Positions 9,114 through 16,683 of a DNA stretch of 64,000 nt are shown here, piece after piece. The first letter of the stretch is position 1; each line of letters starts with the position of its first letter. The DNA comes from Ectopseudomonas composti (lineage in GTDB: Bacteria; Pseudomonadota; Gammaproteobacteria; Pseudomonadales; Pseudomonadaceae), in contig NZ_FOWP01000011.1 of assembly GCF_900115475.1 (NCBI RefSeq), forward strand, positions 1 through 64,000, in the 5' to 3' direction. The notes below the pieces were generated by a model. The model was given only the letters and a program-made list of their open reading frames with translations, was not told the origin of the DNA and ran no database searches. The translations under genes were made by a program, and so were the position numbers.

Positions 9114-10031
9114 ATGCTGCGTTTCGACGATCTGCAACTTTTCGTGCGTACCGCTGAGACCGGCAGCCTTTCTGCCGCCGCGCGGCTGCTGGATGTGTCG
9201 CCGGCCGTGGCCAGTGCCGCACTCAAGCGTCTGGAGCAGCAACTGCAGGTGCGCCTGCTGGCGCGCTCGACACGCAGCCTGCGCCTGACCCCCGAGGGCG
9301 AGCTGTACCTGGTGCATGCCCGGCTGGCGTTGCAGAGCCTGGAGGAAGGGCGCCAGCAACTGGTTGGCAGCCAGGAGGGGATTTGCGGTGTGCTGCAGCT
9401 GTCGGCACCCTCGGATCTGGGTCGCAACACGCTGCTGCCCTGGCTCGACGCGTTTCAGAGTGAGCATCCGCAATTGCAGCTGCGTCTGCTGCTGGCCGAC
9501 CGGGTGACCGATCTGTTTCGTGAGCCGGTGGATATCGCCCTGCGCTACGGCGCACCGGAGGATTCCAGTCTGGTGGCGTTGCCGGTGGCGCCGGACAATC
9601 GCCGGGTGCTCTGCGCAGCGCCGGCCTACCTCGCCCGGCACGGTTCGCCGCAGAGCGTGGAGGACCTGCATCAGCACAATTGTCTGCTTTATATGCTGCA
9701 TGGCCGTGTGCATGACCGCTGGCGCTTTCAGGATGGCAAGCGCGAGACGGTGATCAACGTAACTGGTGACCGGGTTTGCGATGACGCCGACGTCACCCGG
9801 CGCTGGGCCGTGGCCGGGCAGGGCGTGGTGTACAAATCCTGGCTGGATGTGGCCGAGGACGTGCGTGAGGGACGGCTGCAGGTATTGCTACCCAACTGGT
9901 TGGGCGAGTCGACGCCGCTGTATCTGGTCTGCGCGCATCGCGCCCAGTTGAGCAAGGCGGTGCACCTGCTGCGTGAGTTCGTCCAGGTACGTTGTGAGAC
10001 CTTGCTGGCACCAGCGCCCTGGCGAGGCTGA
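9114..10031 (+). CDS. LysR-family transcriptional regulator
   Basis: This is a 305-residue LysR regulator. The winged helix-turn-helix occupies about residues 1-60 (FVRTAETGSLSAAARLLDVS), and the effector-binding domain follows from about residue 90, with the AYLARHG motif typical of the CrgA/DmlR-like branch. It is divergent from the ABM and quinone-reductase genes, separated by 106 bases, the arrangement typical of a LysR protein and its target operon. The effector is unknown; induction by quinones or electrophiles would fit the neighbours. Confidence 0.88.
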   Translation: MLRFDDLQLFVRTAETGSLSAAARLLDVSPAVASAALKRLEQQLQVRLLARSTRSLRLTPEGELYLVHARLALQSLEEGRQQLVGSQEGICGVLQLSAPSDLGRNTLLPWLDAFQSEHPQLQLRLLLADRVTDLFREPVDIALRYGAPEDSSLVALPVAPDNRRVLCAAPAYLARHGSPQSVEDLHQHNCLLYMLHGRVHDRWRFQDGKRETVINVTGDRVCDDADVTRRWAVAGQGVVYKSWLDVAEDVREGRLQVLLPNWLGESTPLYLVCAHRAQLSKAVHLLREFVQVRCETLLAPAPWRG

Positions 10032-10139
10032 GCGCCGGCAGTAACGATCAGCGCTCTGCTCTGCTAGACTTCTGCCACAAATGACTGCGGCAACGTACCG
10101 CAGTGTCGCGCTGCCATCCTCTGTTTAGAGTCGCGCCCC

Positions 10140-10535
10140 ATGAAACTGGCCCGCAAAGACCGCTCACTGACTGCCTGGTTGCTGTACTTCAGCATCCTGT
10201 TCAGTGCGTTCGTCTGCGCGATCAGCCACGGCCAGATGGCCGGCATGCAGCTCAGCGGCCTGGACGGCCAGTACTGCTCGTTCGACGGCAACTTCGGCGC
10301 GGGCGCCGACCTCGACGGCTCCGGTATCGTCGCGCCGAACCCGGCCACCGGCTCCAACTGTGCGCTGGCCAGCCTGTTCAGCGCGATCATCCTGGCGGCC
10401 TTCTTCGGTCTGCTCGGCTTGCTCGTGGCCGAACGTGTGCGGCCGCTGGCCGCCCTGCACATCCCGCGTCTCGCCCGCTATCGCTGGCCTCCCGCCAATC
10501 CCCGCGCTTCTCCCTTCCTGCTTCCTGCGCTCTGA
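10140..10535 (+). CDS. DUF2946-family membrane protein
   Basis: The 131-residue protein has an N-terminal hydrophobic segment (about residues 12-28, LLYFSILFSAFVCAISHG), a polar periplasmic loop with Gln-Met-Ala-Gly-Met and two cysteines, and a second membrane segment (about residues 79-98). This fits the DUF2946 family, which often accompanies copper or metal uptake genes in pseudomonads. It is 72 bases upstream of a TonB-dependent receptor and is probably the first gene of that cluster. A second DUF2946 gene lies at the other end of the cluster. Its function is not established; a role in periplasmic metal handling is inferred from neighbours. Confidence 0.75.
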   Translation: MKLARKDRSLTAWLLYFSILFSAFVCAISHGQMAGMQLSGLDGQYCSFDGNFGAGADLDGSGIVAPNPATGSNCALASLFSAIILAAFFGLLGLLVAERVRPLAALHIPRLARYRWPPANPRASPFLLPAL

Positions 10536-10607
10536 AGTCGCCCGTTCAACCTGGCTTTGAGGCCAGGGCGCGTGCGGGCTTATCGAACAAAAGCCTGGAA
10601 GCCTTAC

Positions 10608-12764
10608 ATGTTTCGCATGACCACCCTGGCGCTGCTCGCTTGCAGCGCCTCTGTTGCATGGGCGCAAGATGACGCCCTGACGCTGCCTGCCAGCACCGTA
10701 TCTGGCGTTGCCGCCGAGCCCGACGAGGCCACCGGCATCAACCTGGATAAAACCATCGAGAGCGGCTCGCGCCTCAATCTCAGCGCCCGTGAGAACCCGG
10801 CCTCGGTCAGCGTGGCCGACCGCGCGACCATGGAGCGCCTGGGCGTGCGCAACTTCCAGGATGCCGCCAATGCTTTGCCCGGCGTGAATGCGTCGGCGCC
10901 ACCCGGCTGGGGCGGCTATGTGGCCTATCGCGGCTTCAATGGCGCGCAGATCGGCCAGTTGTTCAATGGCATCAATCTGCAGTACGGCGGTTCGGCACGT
11001 CCTGTCGGCGCCTGGATCTACGACCGGGTCGAACTGCTCGGCGGGCCGTCGTCGTTTCTCAATGGCAGCGGTGCGGTCGGTGGCAGCCTGAACTACATCA
11101 CCAAGTTGGCCAGCCGCGACAAGGACAGCCTGGAAGGGCGCGTCAGTTACTCGCGCTACGACACCTGGGAAACCGCCATCGGCGTCAATCAGGCGCTTAA
11201 CCAGGGCGACGGGCCGCGCCATTACGCGCGCCTGGATTACAGCCGCACCCACACCAACGGCTATATCGACCGCCAGGAGAACGGGGCCGGCAACCTGGCC
11301 TTTTCCCTGCTCAGCGACATCAATGACCAGCTTTCCCACACCCTGGCCATCGAGTACCTGGAAGAGCAGGAAGACAGCCCGTACTGGGGCTCGCCCGTGT
11401 TGCAGCCACTGAGCGGCAAGCTGCGTATCGACAAGCACAACCGCTTCAACAACTACAACGTCGAGGACGGTCGCTACGAGCAACGCACGCGCTGGTTGCG
11501 CTCGATCACCGACTACCGCTTCGATGACGCCACCCAGCTGCGCAACACCTTCTACCACTACAAGGGCCAGCGCGATTACCGCAACCTCGAGCGTTATCGC
11601 TACAACGCTGACAACACCCTGGTGACCCGCTCTGCCGCCTACCGGCAGCGTCATGATCAGGAGGTCAATGGCGACCGCTTCGAGTTGACCCATGCCGGCG
11701 ATCTGTTTGGCCTGGCGAGCGACTGGGCCTTCGGCCTGGAGTACAGCCGTAACCAGCAGACCAACTACCCGCTGTCGATCTCGGCGAACTTCGATACGGT
11801 CGACCCCAACGGTTTCGACCCAGGCGAGTTTCTTGACATCCCCGGCATGGGCGCCCCGCGTACAAAGGGCCGCAGCACCTGGACCGACACTTCTTCGGCC
11901 TTCGTCGAGAACCGTACCCGCCTGACCGAGCGCCTGGCGCTGATCACCGCGCTGCGTTACGACCATATCGACTTCGAGGTGACCGAGCACGCGACTCGCG
12001 TCGAGCTGGATCGCCGCTGGGATGCCTTCACCGGGCGGGTCGGCCTGGTCTATGACCTGACCGATGCCCTCAGCCTCTACACCCAATACAGCACCTCGGC
12101 CGAGCCGCCAGGTGGCACGCTGACCAGCGCCTCGGTCGCCCAGGTCGCCGATTTCGACCTGAGCACCGGGCGCCAGGTGGAAGTGGGCAGCAAGTTCGAC
12201 TTCCTCGATGGGCGCGGCTCGGCGACAGCGGCGGCCTATCGCATCGTGCGCAAGAACATCTCGGTGCCATCTTCCTCTGTGCCGAACACCACCGAGCAGG
12301 CCGGGCAGCAGACCTCCACCGGTGTTGAATTGGCCGCCTCGTTCAAGATCACCCCGCAGTTGCTGGCCGCCGGTAACGTCGCCTGGGTACGTGCCGAGTA
12401 CGACGAGTTCAACGAAAACGTCGGTGGTGTGGCGGTATCGCGCAAGGGCAAGAACCCGGTGAATATCCCCGAGCGCGTGGCCAACCTCTGGCTGACCTAT
12501 GACGTCACGCCGGACTGGCAGGTGGGGGCCGATGCGCGTTATGTCTCCTCGGTCTACGCCAATACCGCCAACACCATGTGGGTGCCGTCGTACACGGTCT
12601 ACGGGCTGTTCCTCAAGCACGACCTGGATGCCCACACCGAACTGAGCGCGCGGCTGCGCAACCTCACCGACGAGACCTACGCGCGCTTCATCCACCAGAG
12701 CAACACTCAGTACTACCTGGGTGAGCCACGCAGCCTGGAAGTGGCTGTGCAGTGGCGTTACTGA
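10608..12764 (+). CDS. TonB-dependent siderophore-type outer-membrane receptor
   Basis: This outer-membrane active transporter has about 718 residues. The start at 10608 begins a clean signal peptide cleaved after AWAQ; an upstream in-frame ATG would add 17 non-signal residues. A plug domain (RLGVRNFQDAANALPG, then RGFNGAQIG, then ELLGGPSSFLNGSGAVGG) is followed by a 22-strand barrel that ends SLEVAVQWRY with the C-terminal aromatic signal. The family is that of ferric-siderophore receptors of the FhuE/FpvA/FecA kind. Its stop overlaps the start of the next PepSY gene (TGATG), so the two are coupled. The ligand cannot be read from the sequence. The copper genes downstream raise the possibility of a copper or mixed metallophore rather than iron. 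Confidence 0.88.
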   Translation: MFRMTTLALLACSASVAWAQDDALTLPASTVSGVAAEPDEATGINLDKTIESGSRLNLSARENPASVSVADRATMERLGVRNFQDAANALPGVNASAPPGWGGYVAYRGFNGAQIGQLFNGINLQYGGSARPVGAWIYDRVELLGGPSSFLNGSGAVGGSLNYITKLASRDKDSLEGRVSYSRYDTWETAIGVNQALNQGDGPRHYARLDYSRTHTNGYIDRQENGAGNLAFSLLSDINDQLSHTLAIEYLEEQEDSPYWGSPVLQPLSGKLRIDKHNRFNNYNVEDGRYEQRTRWLRSITDYRFDDATQLRNTFYHYKGQRDYRNLERYRYNADNTLVTRSAAYRQRHDQEVNGDRFELTHAGDLFGLASDWAFGLEYSRNQQTNYPLSISANFDTVDPNGFDPGEFLDIPGMGAPRTKGRSTWTDTSSAFVENRTRLTERLALITALRYDHIDFEVTEHATRVELDRRWDAFTGRVGLVYDLTDALSLYTQYSTSAEPPGGTLTSASVAQVADFDLSTGRQVEVGSKFDFLDGRGSATAAAYRIVRKNISVPSSSVPNTTEQAGQQTSTGVELAASFKITPQLLAAGNVAWVRAEYDEFNENVGGVAVSRKGKNPVNIPERVANLWLTYDVTPDWQVGADARYVSSVYANTANTMWVPSYTVYGLFLKHDLDAHTELSARLRNLTDETYARFIHQSNTQYYLGEPRSLEVAVQWRY

Positions 12765-14269
12765 TGGCCTTGAAGCGGCAGCTGTACCTCTGGCATCGCT
12801 GGCTGGGTATCGGCCTGTGCCTGCTGATGGCACTGTGGTTCGTCTCCGGGGTGGTGATGCTGTATGTCGGCTACCCCAAGCTGACCAGCAGCGAACGCCT
12901 CGGGCATCTGCCGGCGCTGCCCGCGACCTGCTGCGCCGAGGTGCCGGCGCAATGGGCGCAGCTGCCGTTGCAGCGGCTGCGCCTGAGCAGCCTGGGCGGC
13001 CAGCCGTTCTATCTGCTGGAGCTGGCCGACGGGCGCCGCGTGACCCTCGATGCGCGCAGCGGTGAACCACTGGAGCTGGCCGACGAAGCCTGGGCGCTGA
13101 CTGGCGCCCGGCAATATGCCGGTGACGTGCCCCTGCGTTATCGCGGCCAGTTCGAGGAGGATGTCTGGACGCATTCGCGTGCGCTGGATGCCGAGCGTCC
13201 CCTGCACCTGGTCGAGTTGGGCGATGCCGAGCGTACCTGGCTCTACCTGTCCGGCAGGACCGGCGAAGTGGTGCGCGACGCCAGCCTGCAGGAGCGGCGC
13301 TGGAACTGGCTGGGTGCCTGGCTGCACTGGCTTTATCCGCTGCGCGGTGGCTTCGGATTCGACAACGGTTGGCGCGTACTGGTGATCGGCCTGTCTCTGC
13401 TGGGCACGGCCATGGCCGTGCTGGGCATGGTGGTTGGCGTGATGCGCTGGCGTTTTCGCCGGCCCTATCGCAACGGCTCGCGCAGCCCGTACTCGGCAGG
13501 CTGGTGGCGTTGGCACCATATTGGCGGCCTGCTGTTCGGTGTCGTGCTGGTGGCGTGGATTTTCAGTGGCTTGATGTCCATGCGGCCCTGGGGCACCACC
13601 GACAGCCGTTCGCGCCTCGACGCGGCGCTGATGCAGGGCGGCGAGTTGCGCGCTGCGGATATCTCGCTTTCCGTCAGCCGTGCATTGCAGCTGCTGCGTT
13701 CGGAGCTGGATGTGGTCGAGCTGGAATGGCGTCGCCTGGATGGCAGCACCTATCTGGTGGCGCGCGATGCGAGCGGTGCAAGCCGCCTGTTGTACGGCGC
13801 GACCTTGCTGCGTCAATTGCCCCGTGAGCAACTGCTCGATACGGCTCGCCTCATGGCGCCGGATATGGCGCTGCAAAGCGAGTGGCTGGAGCGCTTCGAT
13901 TCCTACTACTTCGCCCGTGATGCACAGAGCATGTACGGCTTTCAGAACCGTCCGCTGCCGGTGCTGCGGGTGCGCTTCGATGACCCGGAGCAAACCTGGG
14001 TCTACCTCGACCCCGCCAGCGGCGAGATGGTCGCACGGCATGATCAGCGCCAGCGCGTTGGCCGCTGGCTATTCAACCTGCTGCACAGCTGGGACTGGCA
14101 GCCGCTGCTGGAACGTCCGCTGCTGCGCGAAGCCCTGATCATCGCCTTCAGCCTTGGCGGCCTGGTGATCTGCCTCAGTGGCACGGTGCTGGGTTGGCGA
14201 CGTTTGCGTCGTGGGCGAGTACCGAAGCACAGAAGCGCGCTCCTGCGAAACGCAGGAAGGCCGCTATGA
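12764..14269 (+). CDS. PepSY-associated transmembrane protein (putative metal reductase)
   Basis: This is a 501-residue inner-membrane protein of the PepSY_TM class, which includes siderophore-linked reductases such as FpvG and PiuB. Membrane segments are visible at about residues 6-36, 205-229, 251-275 and 460-485. Periplasmic domains lie between them, and histidine-containing helices (LWHRWLGI, WWRWHHIGG) could hold heme. The ATG at 12764 overlaps the preceding TGA by one base, which fixes the start. It is likely to reduce the metal delivered by the upstream receptor. The reductase role is inferred from family members. Confidence 0.85.
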   Translation: MALKRQLYLWHRWLGIGLCLLMALWFVSGVVMLYVGYPKLTSSERLGHLPALPATCCAEVPAQWAQLPLQRLRLSSLGGQPFYLLELADGRRVTLDARSGEPLELADEAWALTGARQYAGDVPLRYRGQFEEDVWTHSRALDAERPLHLVELGDAERTWLYLSGRTGEVVRDASLQERRWNWLGAWLHWLYPLRGGFGFDNGWRVLVIGLSLLGTAMAVLGMVVGVMRWRFRRPYRNGSRSPYSAGWWRWHHIGGLLFGVVLVAWIFSGLMSMRPWGTTDSRSRLDAALMQGGELRAADISLSVSRALQLLRSELDVVELEWRRLDGSTYLVARDASGASRLLYGATLLRQLPREQLLDTARLMAPDMALQSEWLERFDSYYFARDAQSMYGFQNRPLPVLRVRFDDPEQTWVYLDPASGEMVARHDQRQRVGRWLFNLLHSWDWQPLLERPLLREALIIAFSLGGLVICLSGTVLGWRRLRRGRVPKHRSALLRNAGRPL

Positions 14270-14305
14270 ACCCCTTTCATGACACCCCTGATGGAGGCAC
14301 CTGCC

Positions 14306-15679
14306 ATGCGTGAGTCCACCTCGTTCTACAACTTGGCCTGGCGCTGGCATTTCTATGCCGGGCTGTTCGTCATCCCGTTCATGATCCTGCTGTCGGTTAC
14401 CGGGATCATCTACCTGTTCAAGCCGCAGCTCGATGCGTGGATGTACGCCGACCTGATGCAGGTGCCGGTCGCCGAGCAGCGCCTCAGCGCCGATCAGCAA
14501 CTGGCCATCGTCCGCGAAGCCTACCCGCAGGCGGCGGTCAGCAAATACCTGCCGCCTATTGCGCAGGATCGCAGTGCGCAGTTCGTGATCAATCAGGACG
14601 GCCAGGAGTTGAACCTGTTCGTCGATCCCTACAACGGCAGCCTGCTCGGCAGCCAGGATGCGCTGTGGAACCTGCAGGCCGTGGTGCGCAAGCTGCACGG
14701 TGATCTGCTGATCGGTACCGTCGGTGACCGGCTGATCGAACTGGCCGCCGGCTGGGGCATCGTCTTGGTGGTGTCCGGCCTGTACCTGTGGTGGCCGCGC
14801 GGCCGCAGCGGGGCAGGGGTGTTGTGGCCGCGTGTGAACGCACGGGGGCGCTTGTTGTGGCGCGATCTGCATGCGGTCACTGGTTTCTGGGGCAGCGCAT
14901 TGCTGCTGTTCATGCTGCTCACCGGCATGACCTGGACGGGCTACTGGGGCGCGCAGTTCGCCGGTGCCTGGAATCACTTTCCGGCCGCCATGTGGGATGA
15001 CGTACCCAAGTCCGGCCAACTGACCGGCAGTCTCAACAGCAGCAGCCAGCAAACCGTGGCCTGGGCGGTGGAAGTCACGCCGCTGCCGGCGTCCGACCCA
15101 CATGCCGCACATCAGGGCCATGCCGGGCATCAGGCGCCGGCTGCCTCCGTCAGCCTGCTGCAGCAGGTGGTCGAGAGCGCTGCCGAGCGCGGTGTCCAGC
15201 CCGGCTACAGCATCAGCTTGCCGAAAGGCGAGCAGGGCGTTTACACCGTCGCGTTGTTCGCCGATGACCCGCGCAACGATGCCACGCTGCATTTCGACCA
15301 ATACAGCGGCGCGGTGCTCGCCGACGTGCGCTGGAAGGACTACGGCCCGGTGGCGAAAACCGTGGAAACCGGGGTGATGCTGCACGAAGGCAAGCTGTTC
15401 GGCCTGGCCAACCAGTTGCTGATGGCGGCGGTCTGCCTGCTGATCATCTTCAGCTCCGTCAGCGGCCTGGTGCTGTGGTGGAAGCGCCGCCCGGCCGGAC
15501 GCTTCGGCGTGCCCCCGCTGCGCCACGACCTGCCGCGCTGGAAGACCGCCATCGGCGTGATGATCGTGCTCGGCTTGATCTTCCCGCTGGTCGGCGCTTC
15601 GCTGTTGCTGATCTTCGCGTTCGACTGGTTGCTCGCGCGCTACCGCCAACTACGGCCATCAGCCCAGCCGCAGGCATGA
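14306..15679 (+). CDS. PepSY-domain membrane protein with His-rich periplasmic loop
   Basis: This is a second PepSY_TM protein (457 residues), placed 36 bases after the first. The ATG at 14306 follows GGAGG by 8 bases and is better than the ATG nine codons upstream. Five membrane segments are visible: about 14-38, 145-167, 196-216, 370-392 and 411-437. A PepSY region near 60-110 contains QLAIVREAYPQAAV. Unusually, the loop around residues 260-275 is rich in histidine (HAAHQGHAGH), suggesting direct metal binding, probably copper given the PCu(A)C chaperone next door. The function is inferred to be periplasmic metal reduction or electron transfer supporting the uptake island. Confidence 0.85.
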   Translation: MRESTSFYNLAWRWHFYAGLFVIPFMILLSVTGIIYLFKPQLDAWMYADLMQVPVAEQRLSADQQLAIVREAYPQAAVSKYLPPIAQDRSAQFVINQDGQELNLFVDPYNGSLLGSQDALWNLQAVVRKLHGDLLIGTVGDRLIELAAGWGIVLVVSGLYLWWPRGRSGAGVLWPRVNARGRLLWRDLHAVTGFWGSALLLFMLLTGMTWTGYWGAQFAGAWNHFPAAMWDDVPKSGQLTGSLNSSSQQTVAWAVEVTPLPASDPHAAHQGHAGHQAPAASVSLLQQVVESAAERGVQPGYSISLPKGEQGVYTVALFADDPRNDATLHFDQYSGAVLADVRWKDYGPVAKTVETGVMLHEGKLFGLANQLLMAAVCLLIIFSSVSGLVLWWKRRPAGRFGVPPLRHDLPRWKTAIGVMIVLGLIFPLVGASLLLIFAFDWLLARYRQLRPSAQPQA

Positions 15680-15752
15680 ATGAACAGATTGATCGTCGTA
15701 AGACGTTGTACGCTCGACCCATGATTCGATTCCAAACCAGGAGGCAACACCC

Positions 15753-16247
15753 ATGACCCTGAAGAAAACCCTGCTCGGCCTTACCCTGCTGCTGCCTACG
15801 CTGTTGGTGCAGGCCCACGAGTACGAGGCAGGCCAGTTGCATATCGACCATCCCTGGTCGCGCGAAATGCCGCCGGTGGCGCCGACTGCCGCCGCTTATT
15901 TCGTTATCCACAACAAGGGCAGCGAAGCCGACCGCCTGCTCAGTGTCAGCACACCGGTGGCCGGTAAGGCCGAACTGCACGAACACGTACATGCCGATGG
16001 TGTGATGAAGATGCAGCAGGTGCAGGACGTGGCCATCCCGGCTGGTGGCGAGGTGAAGTTCGAGCCCATGGGCTATCACGTCATGCTGTTCAACCTGAAG
16101 CAGCAGGCCAAGGACGGTGAGCGCTTCCCGCTGATCCTGGACTTCGAGAAAGCCGGCAAGGTCGAGGTCGAAGTTGCGGTGCAGAAGGATGCGCCGGCGG
16201 GGCATGATCATGCTGCCGGTCATGACGCAGGCAAGCACCAGCACTGA
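15753..16247 (+). CDS. Periplasmic copper chaperone PCu(A)C
   Basis: This secreted 164-residue protein has a signal peptide ending VQAHE and the full PCu(A)C copper site H-x10-M-x21-H-x-M at His76, Met87, His109 and Met111. The C-terminus carries an extra His-rich tail (HDHAAGHDAGKHQH). Proteins of this family bind Cu(I), sometimes also Cu(II), and deliver it to cytochrome oxidase CuA/CuB sites or hold it in the periplasm. A ribosome site (AGGAGG) precedes the start. The stop overlaps the next gene (TGATG). It sits between the PepSY reductase-like genes and an OprC-type receptor, so this is a copper acquisition cluster. Confidence 0.92.
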   Translation: MTLKKTLLGLTLLLPTLLVQAHEYEAGQLHIDHPWSREMPPVAPTAAAYFVIHNKGSEADRLLSVSTPVAGKAELHEHVHADGVMKMQQVQDVAIPAGGEVKFEPMGYHVMLFNLKQQAKDGERFPLILDFEKAGKVEVEVAVQKDAPAGHDHAAGHDAGKHQH

Positions 16248-16621
16248 TGATGTTCACGGCACGCAGACGAACCTTCGCTGCCCAGCTTGGGCTGCTGGCG
16301 TTCGTCCTTATCGTTCTGGCGCCCCTGGCGTCGCAACTGCGTGCCGAGCCGGCTGACTGGCACTGGCTGAGCGAACTCAGCTGTCATGATGGGGCCGGTA
16401 GTGTGCCGGCCCCAACGGGTAGCTCCAACCCAGTGTTGCAGGTGGATGCCTGCGGCTACTGTTCGCTGTTCTCGCATTGCCCTGTGCTGGCCGACACTTA
16501 CTCGCTGGCTGCGAGCCGCCTGGAGTCGTCTCGCGACGTCGCCCTGGCGTTACCGGCGCACCCGCTGCCGGGTGCCCACTTTCCCCATGCGTTGCCACGC
16601 GCTCCGCCCATGCGCAACTGA
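16247..16621 (+). CDS. DUF2946-family protein
   Basis: This is a 124-residue DUF2946 protein with an N-terminal membrane/signal segment (LLAFVLIVLAPLASQL) and a periplasmic CxxC-like pair in DACGYCSLFSHCP, plausible for metal binding. It overlaps the PCu(A)C stop codon by one base and precedes the OprC-type receptor by 62 bases. Its C-terminal third is Pro- and His-rich. DUF2946 proteins are recurrent neighbours of copper uptake genes in Pseudomonas. No biochemical role is known to me. Confidence 0.8.
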   Translation: MMFTARRRTFAAQLGLLAFVLIVLAPLASQLRAEPADWHWLSELSCHDGAGSVPAPTGSSNPVLQVDACGYCSLFSHCPVLADTYSLAASRLESSRDVALALPAHPLPGAHFPHALPRAPPMRN

Positions 16622-16683
16622 AGTCAGCACTCCCATGAGGCCGTTACCAAGCCTCTTCGCAAATCGACTTTGCAGGTATCCGC

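Noticed and set aside
10164..13070. A 968-codon open frame on the minus strand
   Set aside because: It is antisense to a DUF2946 gene, a TonB receptor and a PepSY gene whose protein features are clear. The translated antisense sequence has no domain and arises from high-GC third-position bias.
12758..15649. Long minus-strand frames opposite the PepSY genes
   Set aside because: They are shadows in GC-rich DNA. The plus-strand genes have overlapping stop/start codons and membrane segments.
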